This document shows positions 15,868 to 25,049 of a DNA stretch of 51,284 nt, piece by piece. The stretch's first letter is position 1; every line of letters starts with the position of its first letter. This DNA is from WSZY01 sp964559845. GTDB lineage: Bacteria; Pseudomonadota; Zetaproteobacteria; Mariprofundales; Mariprofundaceae. The stretch lies in the NCBI GenBank assembly GCA_964559845.1, contig CAZLJF010000010.1, positions 1 to 51,284 of the forward strand. The letters are read 5' to 3'. Below the pieces are notes generated by a model. That model had not been told where the DNA came from. It was given only the letters and a program-made list of their open reading frames with translations, and searched no databases. The translations under genes were made by a program, and so were the position numbers.

Positions 15868-18147
15868 TCAACCATCGCTTGCACGCGCAGATGCAATGGC
15901 GGCCATATTGACAATATCATCGACTGAGGCACCGGTCTGCAGCACATGCACCTGTTTCGGCAGGCCGACCAGAATCGGTCCAATGGCTATGCCACCACCC
16001 AGTTCACGCAGTAGTTTGTAAGAGATGTTGCCCGCCTGCATGGTCGGGAAAATCAGCACATTGGCAGCTTCTTTAAGCTTACTGAACGGATAGTTGGCAA
16101 GGTGTACGGCATTCACGGCCGTATCGGCCTGCATTTCGCCATCTACAGTCAGATCGGGATAATCCCTGTGCAGAATCTTCACTGCCTCGGCAACCTTGCG
16201 CGTTTCGGAATGTTGGGCGCTGCCAAAATTGGAGAATGAGAGCATGGCAACATTGGCCTTGCAGCCCAGTGACTCGGCCGTTTCGGCCGCAAGCACTGCC
16301 AGACGGGCCAGTTCCTCGGCGCTCATCTCAACATTGACGGTGCAGTCACCCAGAAAATAGGCACCGGACTCCATGACCATCATATAGAGGCCATAAACAT
16401 GATGGTGATGGCCGGTGGTATTATGGCCGAGTACTTTGAGCACAGGACGCAGTACATCCGGGTAGTGGGCTGTCCGGCCTGAAAGCAGGCCATCGGCGAA
16501 GCCCTGACGAACCATCATGGATGCCAGTACATTTTTGTCATGGCGCAGTGCTTCGGCCGCGTTATGGCGGAGAATGCCCTGACGCTTGCGGTCGAAATAA
16601 TAGGCATCGGCCAGACTGTCAAAGCGCGAGTCTTCTTCATCCGGGTTGATAATTTCAATGCCATCAAGCGCCAGTTGCATGCTCTCTGCATGTTCCCGGA
16701 TGGTTTCGGGAGAGCCGATCAACATCGGTTTGGCGACACCCTGGTCACGCATTACTGCGGCGGCACGTACAATGGTTGCGTCATCACCTTCAGGAAGTAC
16801 AAGGCGCAACGGATGGCTTTTTGCCTTGTCGGTAATCAGGCGCATGAATATGCGTGACTGATCAATGCGGCCGGCAAGACTGCGGGTGTAGGCATCGATA
16901 TCGGTGATCGGCGCGCGCGCTACACCGCTATCGGTTGCGGCCTTGGCAACTGCGGCCGGCACCACCTCAATCAGACGCGGGTCAAACGGCTTGGGAAGGA
17001 TATATTCAGGGCCGAAACTGAGTGGCCCATTGCCATACGCCTGCAGTACCGCATCCGGCACTTCCTGACGCGCCAGCTCGGCCAGCGCATGCACAGCAGC
17101 TATTTTCATCTCTTCATTAAAGGTGGTGGCGCGGGCATCCAGTGCACCACGGAAGAGGAACGGGAAGCCAAGTACATTATTGACCTGATTGGGGTGATCC
17201 GAGCGTCCGGTAGCCATGATCAGATCCGAGCGTGTCTGCATGGCAAGATCATAAGCAATTTCGGGATCCGGGTTGGCCATGGCAAAGACAACCGGGCGTT
17301 CTGCCATACTCTCCAACATTTCCGGAGTAACGATATTGCCCTGCGACAGGCCGACAAATACATCGGCGCCATTCATAGCCTCTTCCAGTGTGCGTTCGGA
17401 GCGGTCCGTAGCAAAATAGGCTTTATGCGGCGGCAGCACTTCATCACGCCCTTTGTGGATGACGCCTTTACGATCAAGGAAAAGGATATTTTCGCGTTTT
17501 GCTCCCAATTGCTCAATCAGCTTCATACAGGCAAAACCGGCAGCGCCGGCTCCGAGGCAGACAATCTTCACTTCATCAATCTTTTTGCCTTGCACGATCA
17601 GGGCATTGATCAGGCCGGCAGCGGTGATTACTGCAGTGCCATGCTGGTCATCATGCAGTACGGGAATATTGACCCGTTTTTTCAGCTCCTCCTCAATAAT
17701 AAAACAGTCAGGTGCCTTGATATCTTCCAGATTAATGCCGCCGAAGGTCGGCTCAAGCCGGGCAACGGTTTCGACAAATGTCATCGGGTCGGTCTCGTCC
17801 ACCTCGATATCAAATACATCGATATCGGCAAAGCGCTTGAACAGTACGCTCTTACCCTCCATGACCGGCTTGCCGGCCAGTGCGCCGATGTTACCCAGGC
17901 CCAGAACGGCAGTGCCGTTACTGACGACACCAACCAGGTTGGCACGTGAGGTATACTCATCGGCAAGTTCAGGGTTGGCGGCAATTGCAAGACAGGGTTC
18001 GGCTACACCGGGTGAGTAGGCCAGCGACAGATCGCGCTGGGTCAGACAGGGTTTGGTCGGGTGGATACTGATTTTACCCGGGGTGGGTGAGCGGTGGTAT
18101 TCGAGCGCCTCTTCACGCATCGCATTCTTTGACCCGTTTTCCTGCAT
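15868..18147 (-). CDS. maeB: NADP-dependent malic enzyme with phosphotransacetylase-like C-terminus
   Basis: A 759-residue two-domain protein. Residues 1 to about 430 are malic enzyme: SLAYSPGVAEPC, GIGVDIDV-like acidic metal site FDIEVDETD, DDQHGTAVITAAG, and a Rossmann domain CLGAGAAGFAC. About 440-759 is a phosphate acetyltransferase-like domain that in MaeB is usually regulatory (acetyl-CoA and acyl-phosphate response) and often not catalytic. It decarboxylates malate to pyruvate with NADP reduction and, with pyruvate carboxylase in the same window, can connect C3 and C4 pools. AGGAGC lies 5 nt before the ATG. Confidence 0.94.
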   Translation of the reverse strand: MQENGSKNAMREEALEYHRSPTPGKISIHPTKPCLTQRDLSLAYSPGVAEPCLAIAANPELADEYTSRANLVGVVSNGTAVLGLGNIGALAGKPVMEGKSVLFKRFADIDVFDIEVDETDPMTFVETVARLEPTFGGINLEDIKAPDCFIIEEELKKRVNIPVLHDDQHGTAVITAAGLINALIVQGKKIDEVKIVCLGAGAAGFACMKLIEQLGAKRENILFLDRKGVIHKGRDEVLPPHKAYFATDRSERTLEEAMNGADVFVGLSQGNIVTPEMLESMAERPVVFAMANPDPEIAYDLAMQTRSDLIMATGRSDHPNQVNNVLGFPFLFRGALDARATTFNEEMKIAAVHALAELARQEVPDAVLQAYGNGPLSFGPEYILPKPFDPRLIEVVPAAVAKAATDSGVARAPITDIDAYTRSLAGRIDQSRIFMRLITDKAKSHPLRLVLPEGDDATIVRAAAVMRDQGVAKPMLIGSPETIREHAESMQLALDGIEIINPDEEDSRFDSLADAYYFDRKRQGILRHNAAEALRHDKNVLASMMVRQGFADGLLSGRTAHYPDVLRPVLKVLGHNTTGHHHHVYGLYMMVMESGAYFLGDCTVNVEMSAEELARLAVLAAETAESLGCKANVAMLSFSNFGSAQHSETRKVAEAVKILHRDYPDLTVDGEMQADTAVNAVHLANYPFSKLKEAANVLIFPTMQAGNISYKLLRELGGGIAIGPILVGLPKQVHVLQTGASVDDIVNMAAIASARASDG

Positions 18148-18238
18148 ATTCAGCTCCTGACTTTACATTTGTTACTTTGAACGCACCCTAACCCGTTATG
18201 GCGATATTTGCAGCAATCGACAGAGTGGAGGGTGATGC

Positions 18239-19168
18239 ATGAAGATTGGCATTGCCGGCGCAGGTGCAGTTGGCTGCCATTACGGCAGCTTGTTGCAGCA
18301 AGCAGGTTCGGACGTGGTTTATCTGGCGCGTGGCGAACAGCTCGTTGCCCTGAAAGAGAATGGCCTGACCCACATTGCCAATGAAAACAGGGTCCGGCTG
18401 CATGTTCAGGCCAGTGGCGATGCGTCCATTCTTGATGGTTGTGACGTGCTTCTCATTACATGCAAAACCACTGCACTGGAACAGCTCTGCATGCAGATTG
18501 CCCCCGTCGTTAATGGTGAAATGCTGCTGGTCACCATGCAGAATGGCGTTACGGCGCCGGATATGGTGGCCTGTTGCTTTCCCGGCTCTCCGTTGGTTGC
18601 AGCATCTGCATTTATCGGTGTACGTGTAGAGAAGCCTGGCGTCATTATCCATTCGGCGGCAGGCCATGTGCGGCTGGGCTGGTGGCAGCAAAAAAGTGAA
18701 CATGCCAGCCTGATGCTTAAGAGCCTGATCGCGGCATGGCGACTCTCCGCTGTTGATGCACAGGAGGTGGCGGATATGGAGAGCATGCTTTGGCACAAGA
18801 TGCTGTGGAATTGCGGTTTTAACGCCATAACGGCACTGACCCGCTGTTATGCAAAGGATATTGCTGCCGATGAGGATAGTGTGCGCTGGGTGCGTGCTGC
18901 CATGCAGGAGGTGGTGGCGGTTGCCGACGGAAGCGGCGTTACACTGCCGGATGATGCAATCGAACAGCATCTGGATCTGACCATGAAGGCGGGGCCGGTG
19001 AAGAGCAGCATGTGGCAGGATATCGAGCATGGCCGCCCGACAGAGATTGAGGCGATGAACGGCTTTGTGGCAATCAAAGCAAGGGAGCTGGGTCTGGAAG
19101 CGCCGGTCAATGATATGTTGACTGCGTTAATCAGGATTGCTGAGAAGGGGTCGGTGAACAGGCATTGA
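18239..19168 (+). CDS. panE: 2-dehydropantoate 2-reductase
   Basis: A 309-residue ketopantoate reductase-family protein. The N-terminal NADP fold starts MKIGIAGAGAVGCHYG, followed by a middle stretch TMQNGV, and a helical C-terminal domain with KMLWNCGFNAITAL and the substrate site KSSMWQDIEHGRPTEIEAMNG (quoted in part; Lys, Ser-Ser and Asp conserved). It reduces ketopantoate to pantoate in coenzyme A synthesis. GGAGGG lies 6 nt before the ATG. It overlaps the following flavoprotein gene. Confidence 0.9.
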   Translation: MKIGIAGAGAVGCHYGSLLQQAGSDVVYLARGEQLVALKENGLTHIANENRVRLHVQASGDASILDGCDVLLITCKTTALEQLCMQIAPVVNGEMLLVTMQNGVTAPDMVACCFPGSPLVAASAFIGVRVEKPGVIIHSAAGHVRLGWWQQKSEHASLMLKSLIAAWRLSAVDAQEVADMESMLWHKMLWNCGFNAITALTRCYAKDIAADEDSVRWVRAAMQEVVAVADGSGVTLPDDAIEQHLDLTMKAGPVKSSMWQDIEHGRPTEIEAMNGFVAIKARELGLEAPVNDMLTALIRIAEKGSVNRH

Positions 19169-20340
19169 CACATTATGATGTGATCATTATCGGAGCCGGT
19201 GCAGCCGGACTGATGTGTGCAATCGAAGCTGGCAAACGCGGACGCCGGGTAATTGTGCTGGATCATGCCGGGAAGGCGGGCAAAAAGATTCTCATTTCCG
19301 GTGGTGGGCGCTGCAATTTTACCAATCTCCATACCGGATCGGAGAACTACATCTCCGGCAACCCCTACTTTGCCATCTCGGCACTGTCGCGTTACACCCC
19401 TTATGATTTTCTGGCATTGCTGGAGAAGCATGACATCAAATGGGAGGAGCGTGATCATGGTCGGCTCTTTTGCAAGGGTTCGGCGAAACAGATTGTCACC
19501 ATGCTGCTGCATGAGTGCGGATCGGCAGGTGTTTCGTTGCAGTTGAACTGCACCATCCGGGCAGTCTCAAAAAGCGGGCAGTTTCAGATTGAGACGGACA
19601 AAGGGCTGTTCACATCAGAGGCGCTGGTGGTTGCCACAGGTTCACGCTCAATTCCGAAAATAGGAGCCACAGGGTTTGGCCATCAGCTTGCCAGACAGTT
19701 CAGCCTGGCGGTTACGGATCTGCGGGCAGGGCTGGTTCCGTTTCGCCTGACAGGCCGTGGGCAGGAACAGGTCAGGGCGCTGGCGGGTATTTCGCTCGAA
19801 GTTTCCGCCAGTTGCGCCGGTCGGGTCTTCCGGGAGCAGATGCTCTTTACCCACCGGGGCATCAGCGGCCCGGTCATGCTACAGATTTCATCCTATTGGC
19901 GGGAGGGTGATACAATCCTGGTTGACCTGCTGCCGGCTGTGGATGGCTACGAATGGCTGCTGCGGATGAGAAAGGAGCGTCCCGGGGCGGCGTTGCGAAC
20001 TGTACTGGCAGAGAAGTTGCCCAAACGGCTGGCGCACTATCTGTGTGAGTCACTGGTCGATGATGGGATGTTGCGGCGCTTCTCCGAGAAGCAGTTAAAG
20101 AATATCGCCGTCACATTGCATCGCTGGCAGATCAAACCGGCCGGTACGGAAGGCTACCGAACGGCAGAGGTAACGGTTGGCGGTGTCGATACGGATGAAC
20201 TCTCTTCCAAGACGATGGCAGCCAAAAAGGTGCCGGGCCTCTATTTTATCGGTGAGGTGGTGGATGTTACAGGCCATCTTGGCGGCTTTAATTTCCAGTG
20301 GGCATGGGCATCGGGCTATGCCGCCGGCAATTCTGTCTGA
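19165..20340 (+). CDS. BaiN/YhiN (HI0933)-family FAD-dependent oxidoreductase
   Basis: A 391-residue flavoprotein. The N-terminal FAD motif is DVIIIGAGAAGLMCA, followed by KAGKKILISGGGRCNFTN, diagnostic of the HI0933 family, and a C-terminal FAD stretch GLYFIGEVVDVTGHLGGFN. Members reduce unsaturated compounds; the physiological substrate here is unknown. The likely start is a TTG (19165) that overlaps the panE TGA (TTGA), so translation is probably coupled. No ATG exists that would keep the FAD motif intact. Confidence 0.88.
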   Translation: MTHYDVIIIGAGAAGLMCAIEAGKRGRRVIVLDHAGKAGKKILISGGGRCNFTNLHTGSENYISGNPYFAISALSRYTPYDFLALLEKHDIKWEERDHGRLFCKGSAKQIVTMLLHECGSAGVSLQLNCTIRAVSKSGQFQIETDKGLFTSEALVVATGSRSIPKIGATGFGHQLARQFSLAVTDLRAGLVPFRLTGRGQEQVRALAGISLEVSASCAGRVFREQMLFTHRGISGPVMLQISSYWREGDTILVDLLPAVDGYEWLLRMRKERPGAALRTVLAEKLPKRLAHYLCESLVDDGMLRRFSEKQLKNIAVTLHRWQIKPAGTEGYRTAEVTVGGVDTDELSSKTMAAKKVPGLYFIGEVVDVTGHLGGFNFQWAWASGYAAGNSV

Positions 20341-20372
20341 ACTGGTTCTTCGTCCGGGGTATGTCTTGCATT

Positions 20373-22463
20373 TCACTCTTTTTTTTCAACACACTCCGCG
20401 CTGAAGATGCTGTACTTCATTTTACCTGTCGTTTTGGCATGATACATGGCTGTATCCGCCTTCTTCACCAGATCATCAGCATGATCGCTGTCATCAGGAT
20501 GTACGGCGATACCGATACTTACCCCAACATTGCAGGCGATGCCTTCAATCATGAAGGGTTGCCTGAACAATTTGAGGATGTTATCCGCAATGGCGGTAAC
20601 ATTTTCAATATTATGAATTTGCTCAAGAATAATGACAAATTCGTCGCCACCGATTCTTGCCAGCGTATCTGACTTTCTGATTTCGGCGCTGATGCCTTCG
20701 GCGATGTCTTTCAACAGCCTGTCACCGATATCATGGCCGTGTTTGTCATTAATCTGCTTGAAGCCGTCTATATCGATAAACATCAGCGCAACTTGCTGCC
20801 TGTCCCGTCTGTTGTGCTCAATGGCATGCTCAAGCCTGTCGATGAAGAGTGTGCGGTTGGGCAGCCCGGTCAGGGCGTCATGATGCGCCATATGCGCCAG
20901 CTTCTGCTCAATATCTTTCTGTCTGGTGATATCGGTGAAGATGCTGACAAAATTGGTGATCTCACCATGCTCATTGCGCAGGGTCGTAATGGAGAGGAAT
21001 TCGGGATAAATCTCGCCATTTTTACGGCGGTTCCATATTTCGCCCTTCCAGCCGTTCTCATTCAGGATGGAGTTCCACATCTCCCTGTAAAACTCCTTTG
21101 ACTGGCGGCCGGACTGCAGAATGCTCGGATTTTTACCGATCACCTCTTCTCTGCTGTATCCGGTGATTTCACAGAAGGCCGGATTGACCAATACGATATT
21201 GCTGTTTTTGTCACAGATAAGAATGGCATTGGAGTCGTTCTCCATGACTTTGGCGGCAAGCTGCAGTTCACGCTCAACCCGCTTCTGTGCTGTAATGTCA
21301 CGGCCTGCATGGACAATGCCAAAGCTGCGGCCATCTCTCTCCAGTTGCGAAACCGTGACAAGCACCGGAATCAGATCGCCGCTCTTTTTGCGGAAATTGC
21401 ATTCAATGCTACGGACGCTCTCCAGACCGTTCAGGATATCACCATCGTCTGAAGCAAGGATATAAGGGCGCTCGGTTATGATGTCGATAGATTTTTCTGT
21501 CAGCTCCTCCTCGGTGTAACCGAGTGTATTGACAACCGCCGGATTCACGGACCGAATGCGTTTTTCAGTATCGGTTACAAACAGCATTTCACCCAGTGAG
21601 TTCATGATGCTTTCAACATAGTCTCTGGAAACGGTGGTGTTCTGCAGATTATCCACCATCCAGTTGAATGATGCTTCCAGCATGCCCAGTTCACCCTTCT
21701 GGTTGACCGTAATACGACTCTCAAGGTCGCCTGCTGCAATGCGTGCCGTCGCATGGGTAATCTCTTCCAGGGGAGAGAGAATCTGAAAGTGGATAAACAG
21801 AAACAGAAGCAGCCCAATGGCAACAGAGATAAGCAGGCCATGGATGATAGAACTTTGGCGGGCTTCAAGGATACGCTCCTGGGCATGGCTGATGAAGGTG
21901 GTGATTCTCAGAACCCCTCGAACGGGGCTGTCATCATACCCATGACAGGCGATACATTCATCCTGCCTGTTGATTGGCAGCAGCAGCGTCAACTTGCCTT
22001 TCTCTTTGTCCAGTATGAGTGATTTGTTTCCCTGGACAGTATGTCTGAATGTTTCAGTCGGAAGATCAACTACCCTCCTGGCTGGAAGGGGTGTTCTGTC
22101 AAAGTAATCGGTTTGCAGATAGGCATTGACTCTCTCCATGGTTGTGGTGTCCAGAAATGCCTCCATGCCATCGGTTCGAATTACCTGTATCTGGTCAATT
22201 TCAGGGTTTTCAGAAAGGCGCTCAATCCAGTCACGGGCATATGTTGCATCACCGGATAGCATCAGGGCCTGGAGGCTGCTCATCAGACCGATTGCCAGAA
22301 ACTCAGCCCGATTCGACTCCTCCTGCAGAATGTTCTCCTCCTGCCTGGTCAGAAGCAGATACTGGCTCAGCGCAAGGGTCAGCAGCAGGACAAACGTGGT
22401 GACCAGGATAAAACGGGTATGAAGGCGGTGAATCCAGGCAATTTTCACAAAAGAGCCGGCCAT
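20373..22463 (-). CDS. Diguanylate cyclase with periplasmic heme-c-type sensor, HAMP and two PAS domains
   Basis: A 696-residue membrane protein. Transmembrane helices lie at about 17-37 and 208-227, with a periplasmic domain between them that carries CIACH (170-174), a covalent heme c motif as in DUF3365/Tll0287-like sensors. Then come HAMP (about 226-280), PAS (about 283-395) and PAS (about 405-515), and a GGDEF domain with intact GGDEF at 605-609. An RxxD inhibitory site (596-599) sits at the canonical five residues upstream. It should make c-di-GMP under redox or gas control, with product inhibition. It lies downstream of a three-gene two-component cluster on the same strand. Confidence 0.9.
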   Translation of the reverse strand: MAGSFVKIAWIHRLHTRFILVTTFVLLLTLALSQYLLLTRQEENILQEESNRAEFLAIGLMSSLQALMLSGDATYARDWIERLSENPEIDQIQVIRTDGMEAFLDTTTMERVNAYLQTDYFDRTPLPARRVVDLPTETFRHTVQGNKSLILDKEKGKLTLLLPINRQDECIACHGYDDSPVRGVLRITTFISHAQERILEARQSSIIHGLLISVAIGLLLFLFIHFQILSPLEEITHATARIAAGDLESRITVNQKGELGMLEASFNWMVDNLQNTTVSRDYVESIMNSLGEMLFVTDTEKRIRSVNPAVVNTLGYTEEELTEKSIDIITERPYILASDDGDILNGLESVRSIECNFRKKSGDLIPVLVTVSQLERDGRSFGIVHAGRDITAQKRVERELQLAAKVMENDSNAILICDKNSNIVLVNPAFCEITGYSREEVIGKNPSILQSGRQSKEFYREMWNSILNENGWKGEIWNRRKNGEIYPEFLSITTLRNEHGEITNFVSIFTDITRQKDIEQKLAHMAHHDALTGLPNRTLFIDRLEHAIEHNRRDRQQVALMFIDIDGFKQINDKHGHDIGDRLLKDIAEGISAEIRKSDTLARIGGDEFVIILEQIHNIENVTAIADNILKLFRQPFMIEGIACNVGVSIGIAVHPDDSDHADDLVKKADTAMYHAKTTGKMKYSIFSAECVEKKE

Positions 22464-22689
22464 TTTCGAATCCGCGATATGAATAAAAGAATTCTCATTT
22501 TACTTGTGCGGTTAACTATCGGTAAATAATCAGAAAACTAAAGCAGTTAACCGCAAAGCCTCCCTATGGCGAGGGAAGGGGATATAAATGGGCGGGGCAA
22601 ATGCTCTGCACATGTTACAGATATCATCTTGTCGGAAGAGGATGATACAGTTTATGATTAGGCTGCCGCCGGACAGCCTGCCCGGCGGG
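22464..22689. other. Noncoding spacer with hairpin after the HD-GYP-like gene
   Basis: No gene was seen. Immediately past the stop at 22690 there is a GC-rich stem (CCGCCGG 22666-22672 with CCGGCGG 22682-22688). It has no U-run, so termination would be inefficient or Rho-aided. A promoter for the diguanylate cyclase gene may lie in the AT-rich part near 22480-22540; none is clear. Confidence 0.5.
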
Positions 22690-23832
22690 CTATAGTGGAA
22701 TCTGCATTCGGACAGGCTCCTTGATACCGGCGGTTCTGTAGAAGCTTCGCAATCGCTCAAGGGTTGGTTTGGTCACCTCCTGACCCTTGGTCATCAGTAG
22801 CAGGCCGTTCTTGGTTCTGATCTCCTCATCGGCAAGCATAAAGACATCAATCTCCTTGATGTTCATGGTTCGAATCTCTATTTCGCGCTCAACTCGTTCA
22901 ACCGAGGCCATGGCATCAAGAACGGCAGGATGATAGACCCCCTTTCGCGAACGCATTGTTTCAATGGCTCCGGCAATAGACATCTTCTGGCCTGAGAGGA
23001 GATCAAAATCGAGTGCGACATGCAGCATGTAACCACCCAGCAGAGCAGGGTCCTGAGGGAGGGTTCTGTCATCAGGATCCTGATGCTCGGAACAGTTGCT
23101 TCTCTGATGCTGAATCATCTTTGAGATCATGCCCAGCCTGGGGATGTTTTTGAGGAGATCTGCGGCAACTCCCGGATGGGCATCGTAAATCTCCTGCTCA
23201 TTATCTGTCAGCGCCTGTCCGACAGATATTTTCGAGAGTGTTTCAGGCGGCAGGGTAATACACCCCAGTTCGCAGAGCATGGCAGCCAGCTCAAAACGCC
23301 ACCTTCCGGGCAGACCAAGTTCACCGGCAATATGCTTCATATAAAACCTGATGCGTGAGGTGTTGCTGAAGGCGATGGGATTGACCAGACTGAGAATCTG
23401 GCTTAATACCCGTACGCTACCGAACAGCGTCTTCTCAAGAAGCTCTTTTTCCGCCATCACCAGACGATACTGCTCGATTCCATCATCAAGTGATCTGGCG
23501 AGCGTTTCCGGTTCACACGGTTTGGTCAGAAAGCGGAAGATGTTTCCCTCATTGATTGCCCGAATGGCGTTGTCCATATTGGCAAAGCCGGTAAGCATCA
23601 TGCGCACACTGTTCGGGGTAATTTTTTTCACCCGGGTCAGAAATTCGACACCGTTCATGTCCGGCATGGCGTAATCGGATATAACAACAGCAAACGGACC
23701 TTCATTTTTGATCGCCTGCAGTCCTGCTTCAGGACCGATTGCTGTATGCAACTCGTACTGCTTCCGCAGGTTTCTTTTATAGCCCTGAAGGATGTGGGGG
23801 TCATCATCGACGCAAAGAATTTTTCTGTTCAT
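22690..23832 (-). CDS. Response regulator with degenerate HD-GYP-like output domain
   Basis: A 380-residue protein. A receiver domain (1-120) has Asp10/Asp11, phospho-acceptor Asp53 (VISDYAMPDMNG), Thr81 and Lys104, so it looks functional. The output domain (about 130-310) has the HD-GYP layout, but the catalytic HD is replaced: the usual LHDIGK reads LCELGC at 186-191, and the GYP stretch is absent. It is therefore probably not a c-di-GMP phosphodiesterase, perhaps a binding or scaffold protein. A short C-terminal domain follows. Its ATG overlaps the preceding gene's stop (ATGA, 23829-23832). Confidence 0.85.
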   Translation of the reverse strand: MNRKILCVDDDPHILQGYKRNLRKQYELHTAIGPEAGLQAIKNEGPFAVVISDYAMPDMNGVEFLTRVKKITPNSVRMMLTGFANMDNAIRAINEGNIFRFLTKPCEPETLARSLDDGIEQYRLVMAEKELLEKTLFGSVRVLSQILSLVNPIAFSNTSRIRFYMKHIAGELGLPGRWRFELAAMLCELGCITLPPETLSKISVGQALTDNEQEIYDAHPGVAADLLKNIPRLGMISKMIQHQRSNCSEHQDPDDRTLPQDPALLGGYMLHVALDFDLLSGQKMSIAGAIETMRSRKGVYHPAVLDAMASVERVEREIEIRTMNIKEIDVFMLADEEIRTKNGLLLMTKGQEVTKPTLERLRSFYRTAGIKEPVRMQIPL

Positions 23833-25049
23833 AATTCATACCTTAATGTGCTTTTTATCTCTTGATAAAGCTTCTGCCAGCGGGGGAGCCTGTCGATCAG
23901 CCCCAGCTTTTCAAGATACTCAAAATCGAAATCATTCCCGATACAGATAGTGTCTGGTCCCGGTTCTCTCTCAAGTGCATTGGCCACATGGACGGCCGTC
24001 AGTGCAAAGGAGATGTTTTTATCCGGACACTTCGATGGATAGTTATGGTAGGCAACGCTCTCTACAATGGTTGAGGGGAGGCCCCAGAGGCCAATAAGAT
24101 ATGCCCCTGTTTCGGCATGGCTGGCACCCAGAATCTCCTGCTCCAGTTGCCAGACGGAAAGGTTTTCCTCACTGGCTCTGGCCACTATCTGTTTATACTC
24201 TTCAGGAAAGCTGCTGAGGATAATCAGGCTGCCGACATTCTGCAGGATGCCTGCCAGAAAGGCGTCACTGCACACATTTTCATCCTCGCCCTCCAGTCTG
24301 GCGATATCCCGTGCCAGCGCACCAACTGCAATACCATGACGTGATATTTTCTCCAGTGATATGCCTGCGGGGACGGGGATTTCGGAGCATGCCTGAAGAT
24401 AGAGAACCAGCGATTTAATCGCATCGACACCAAGCATCACTACGGCCTGTATTGGTGTCTCTATCTTGCGGCTACAGCCAAAGACAGGGGAGTTCACCAG
24501 TTGCAGAACCTTGGCAGTGATACCTACATCCTGTGCAATAATCTTGCCTATCCGCTGCATGGAGACATCGGGTGATTTCAGCTCCCGCTCAATCGCAAGG
24601 TAGATTTTCGGCAGGCTGGGCAGAATGTTTGCACGCGTTACCAGCTCTTTAAGCCTGCTATTATCCAGCAGATCGCGCATGGCAACCGTCCGGGTGATGG
24701 TTCTCTTCAGTGTATCGGCATCACAGGGTTTGGAGAGGAACTGATGCGCTGACCAGCCGGAACGGATGAAGTTTTCGATATCATACTGGCCGGAGAGCAC
24801 GATACGGATCATGTGCGGGTAAAGTTTCAATGTCTCCTGAAGCAGCTGTGAGCCATCAATACCCGGCATCCGCATGTCGGTGACAAGTACATCATAGGTA
24901 TTATTTGCCATCATCTCCAGCGCCTTCTCGCCGCCCAGTGCAAAGAAAGCATTCCATTCATGGCGCATACTGCGCGTCATGCGTTTAAGTCCACGAAGAA
25001 TTTCGGGGTGGTCATCGACAAAAAGAATGCTGATTTTTTCCTGGTTCAT
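23829..25049 (-). CDS. Response regulator with HDOD output domain
   Basis: A 406-residue protein. A receiver domain (1-125) has paired acidic residues at 12-13, phospho-acceptor Asp58 (LVTDMRMPGIDG) and LSKPC. From about 140 to 345 it is an HDOD domain (LPSLPKIYLAI, IIAQDVGITAKVLQLVNS, AVVMLGVDAIKSL). HDOD proteins lack nuclease or phosphodiesterase activity as far as known and often act in signalling with c-di-GMP systems. It overlaps its neighbours on both sides by 4 nt (25046-25049 and 23829-23832), so the three genes form one translationally coupled operon. Confidence 0.9.
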   Translation of the reverse strand: MNQEKISILFVDDHPEILRGLKRMTRSMRHEWNAFFALGGEKALEMMANNTYDVLVTDMRMPGIDGSQLLQETLKLYPHMIRIVLSGQYDIENFIRSGWSAHQFLSKPCDADTLKRTITRTVAMRDLLDNSRLKELVTRANILPSLPKIYLAIERELKSPDVSMQRIGKIIAQDVGITAKVLQLVNSPVFGCSRKIETPIQAVVMLGVDAIKSLVLYLQACSEIPVPAGISLEKISRHGIAVGALARDIARLEGEDENVCSDAFLAGILQNVGSLIILSSFPEEYKQIVARASEENLSVWQLEQEILGASHAETGAYLIGLWGLPSTIVESVAYHNYPSKCPDKNISFALTAVHVANALEREPGPDTICIGNDFDFEYLEKLGLIDRLPRWQKLYQEIKSTLRYEL

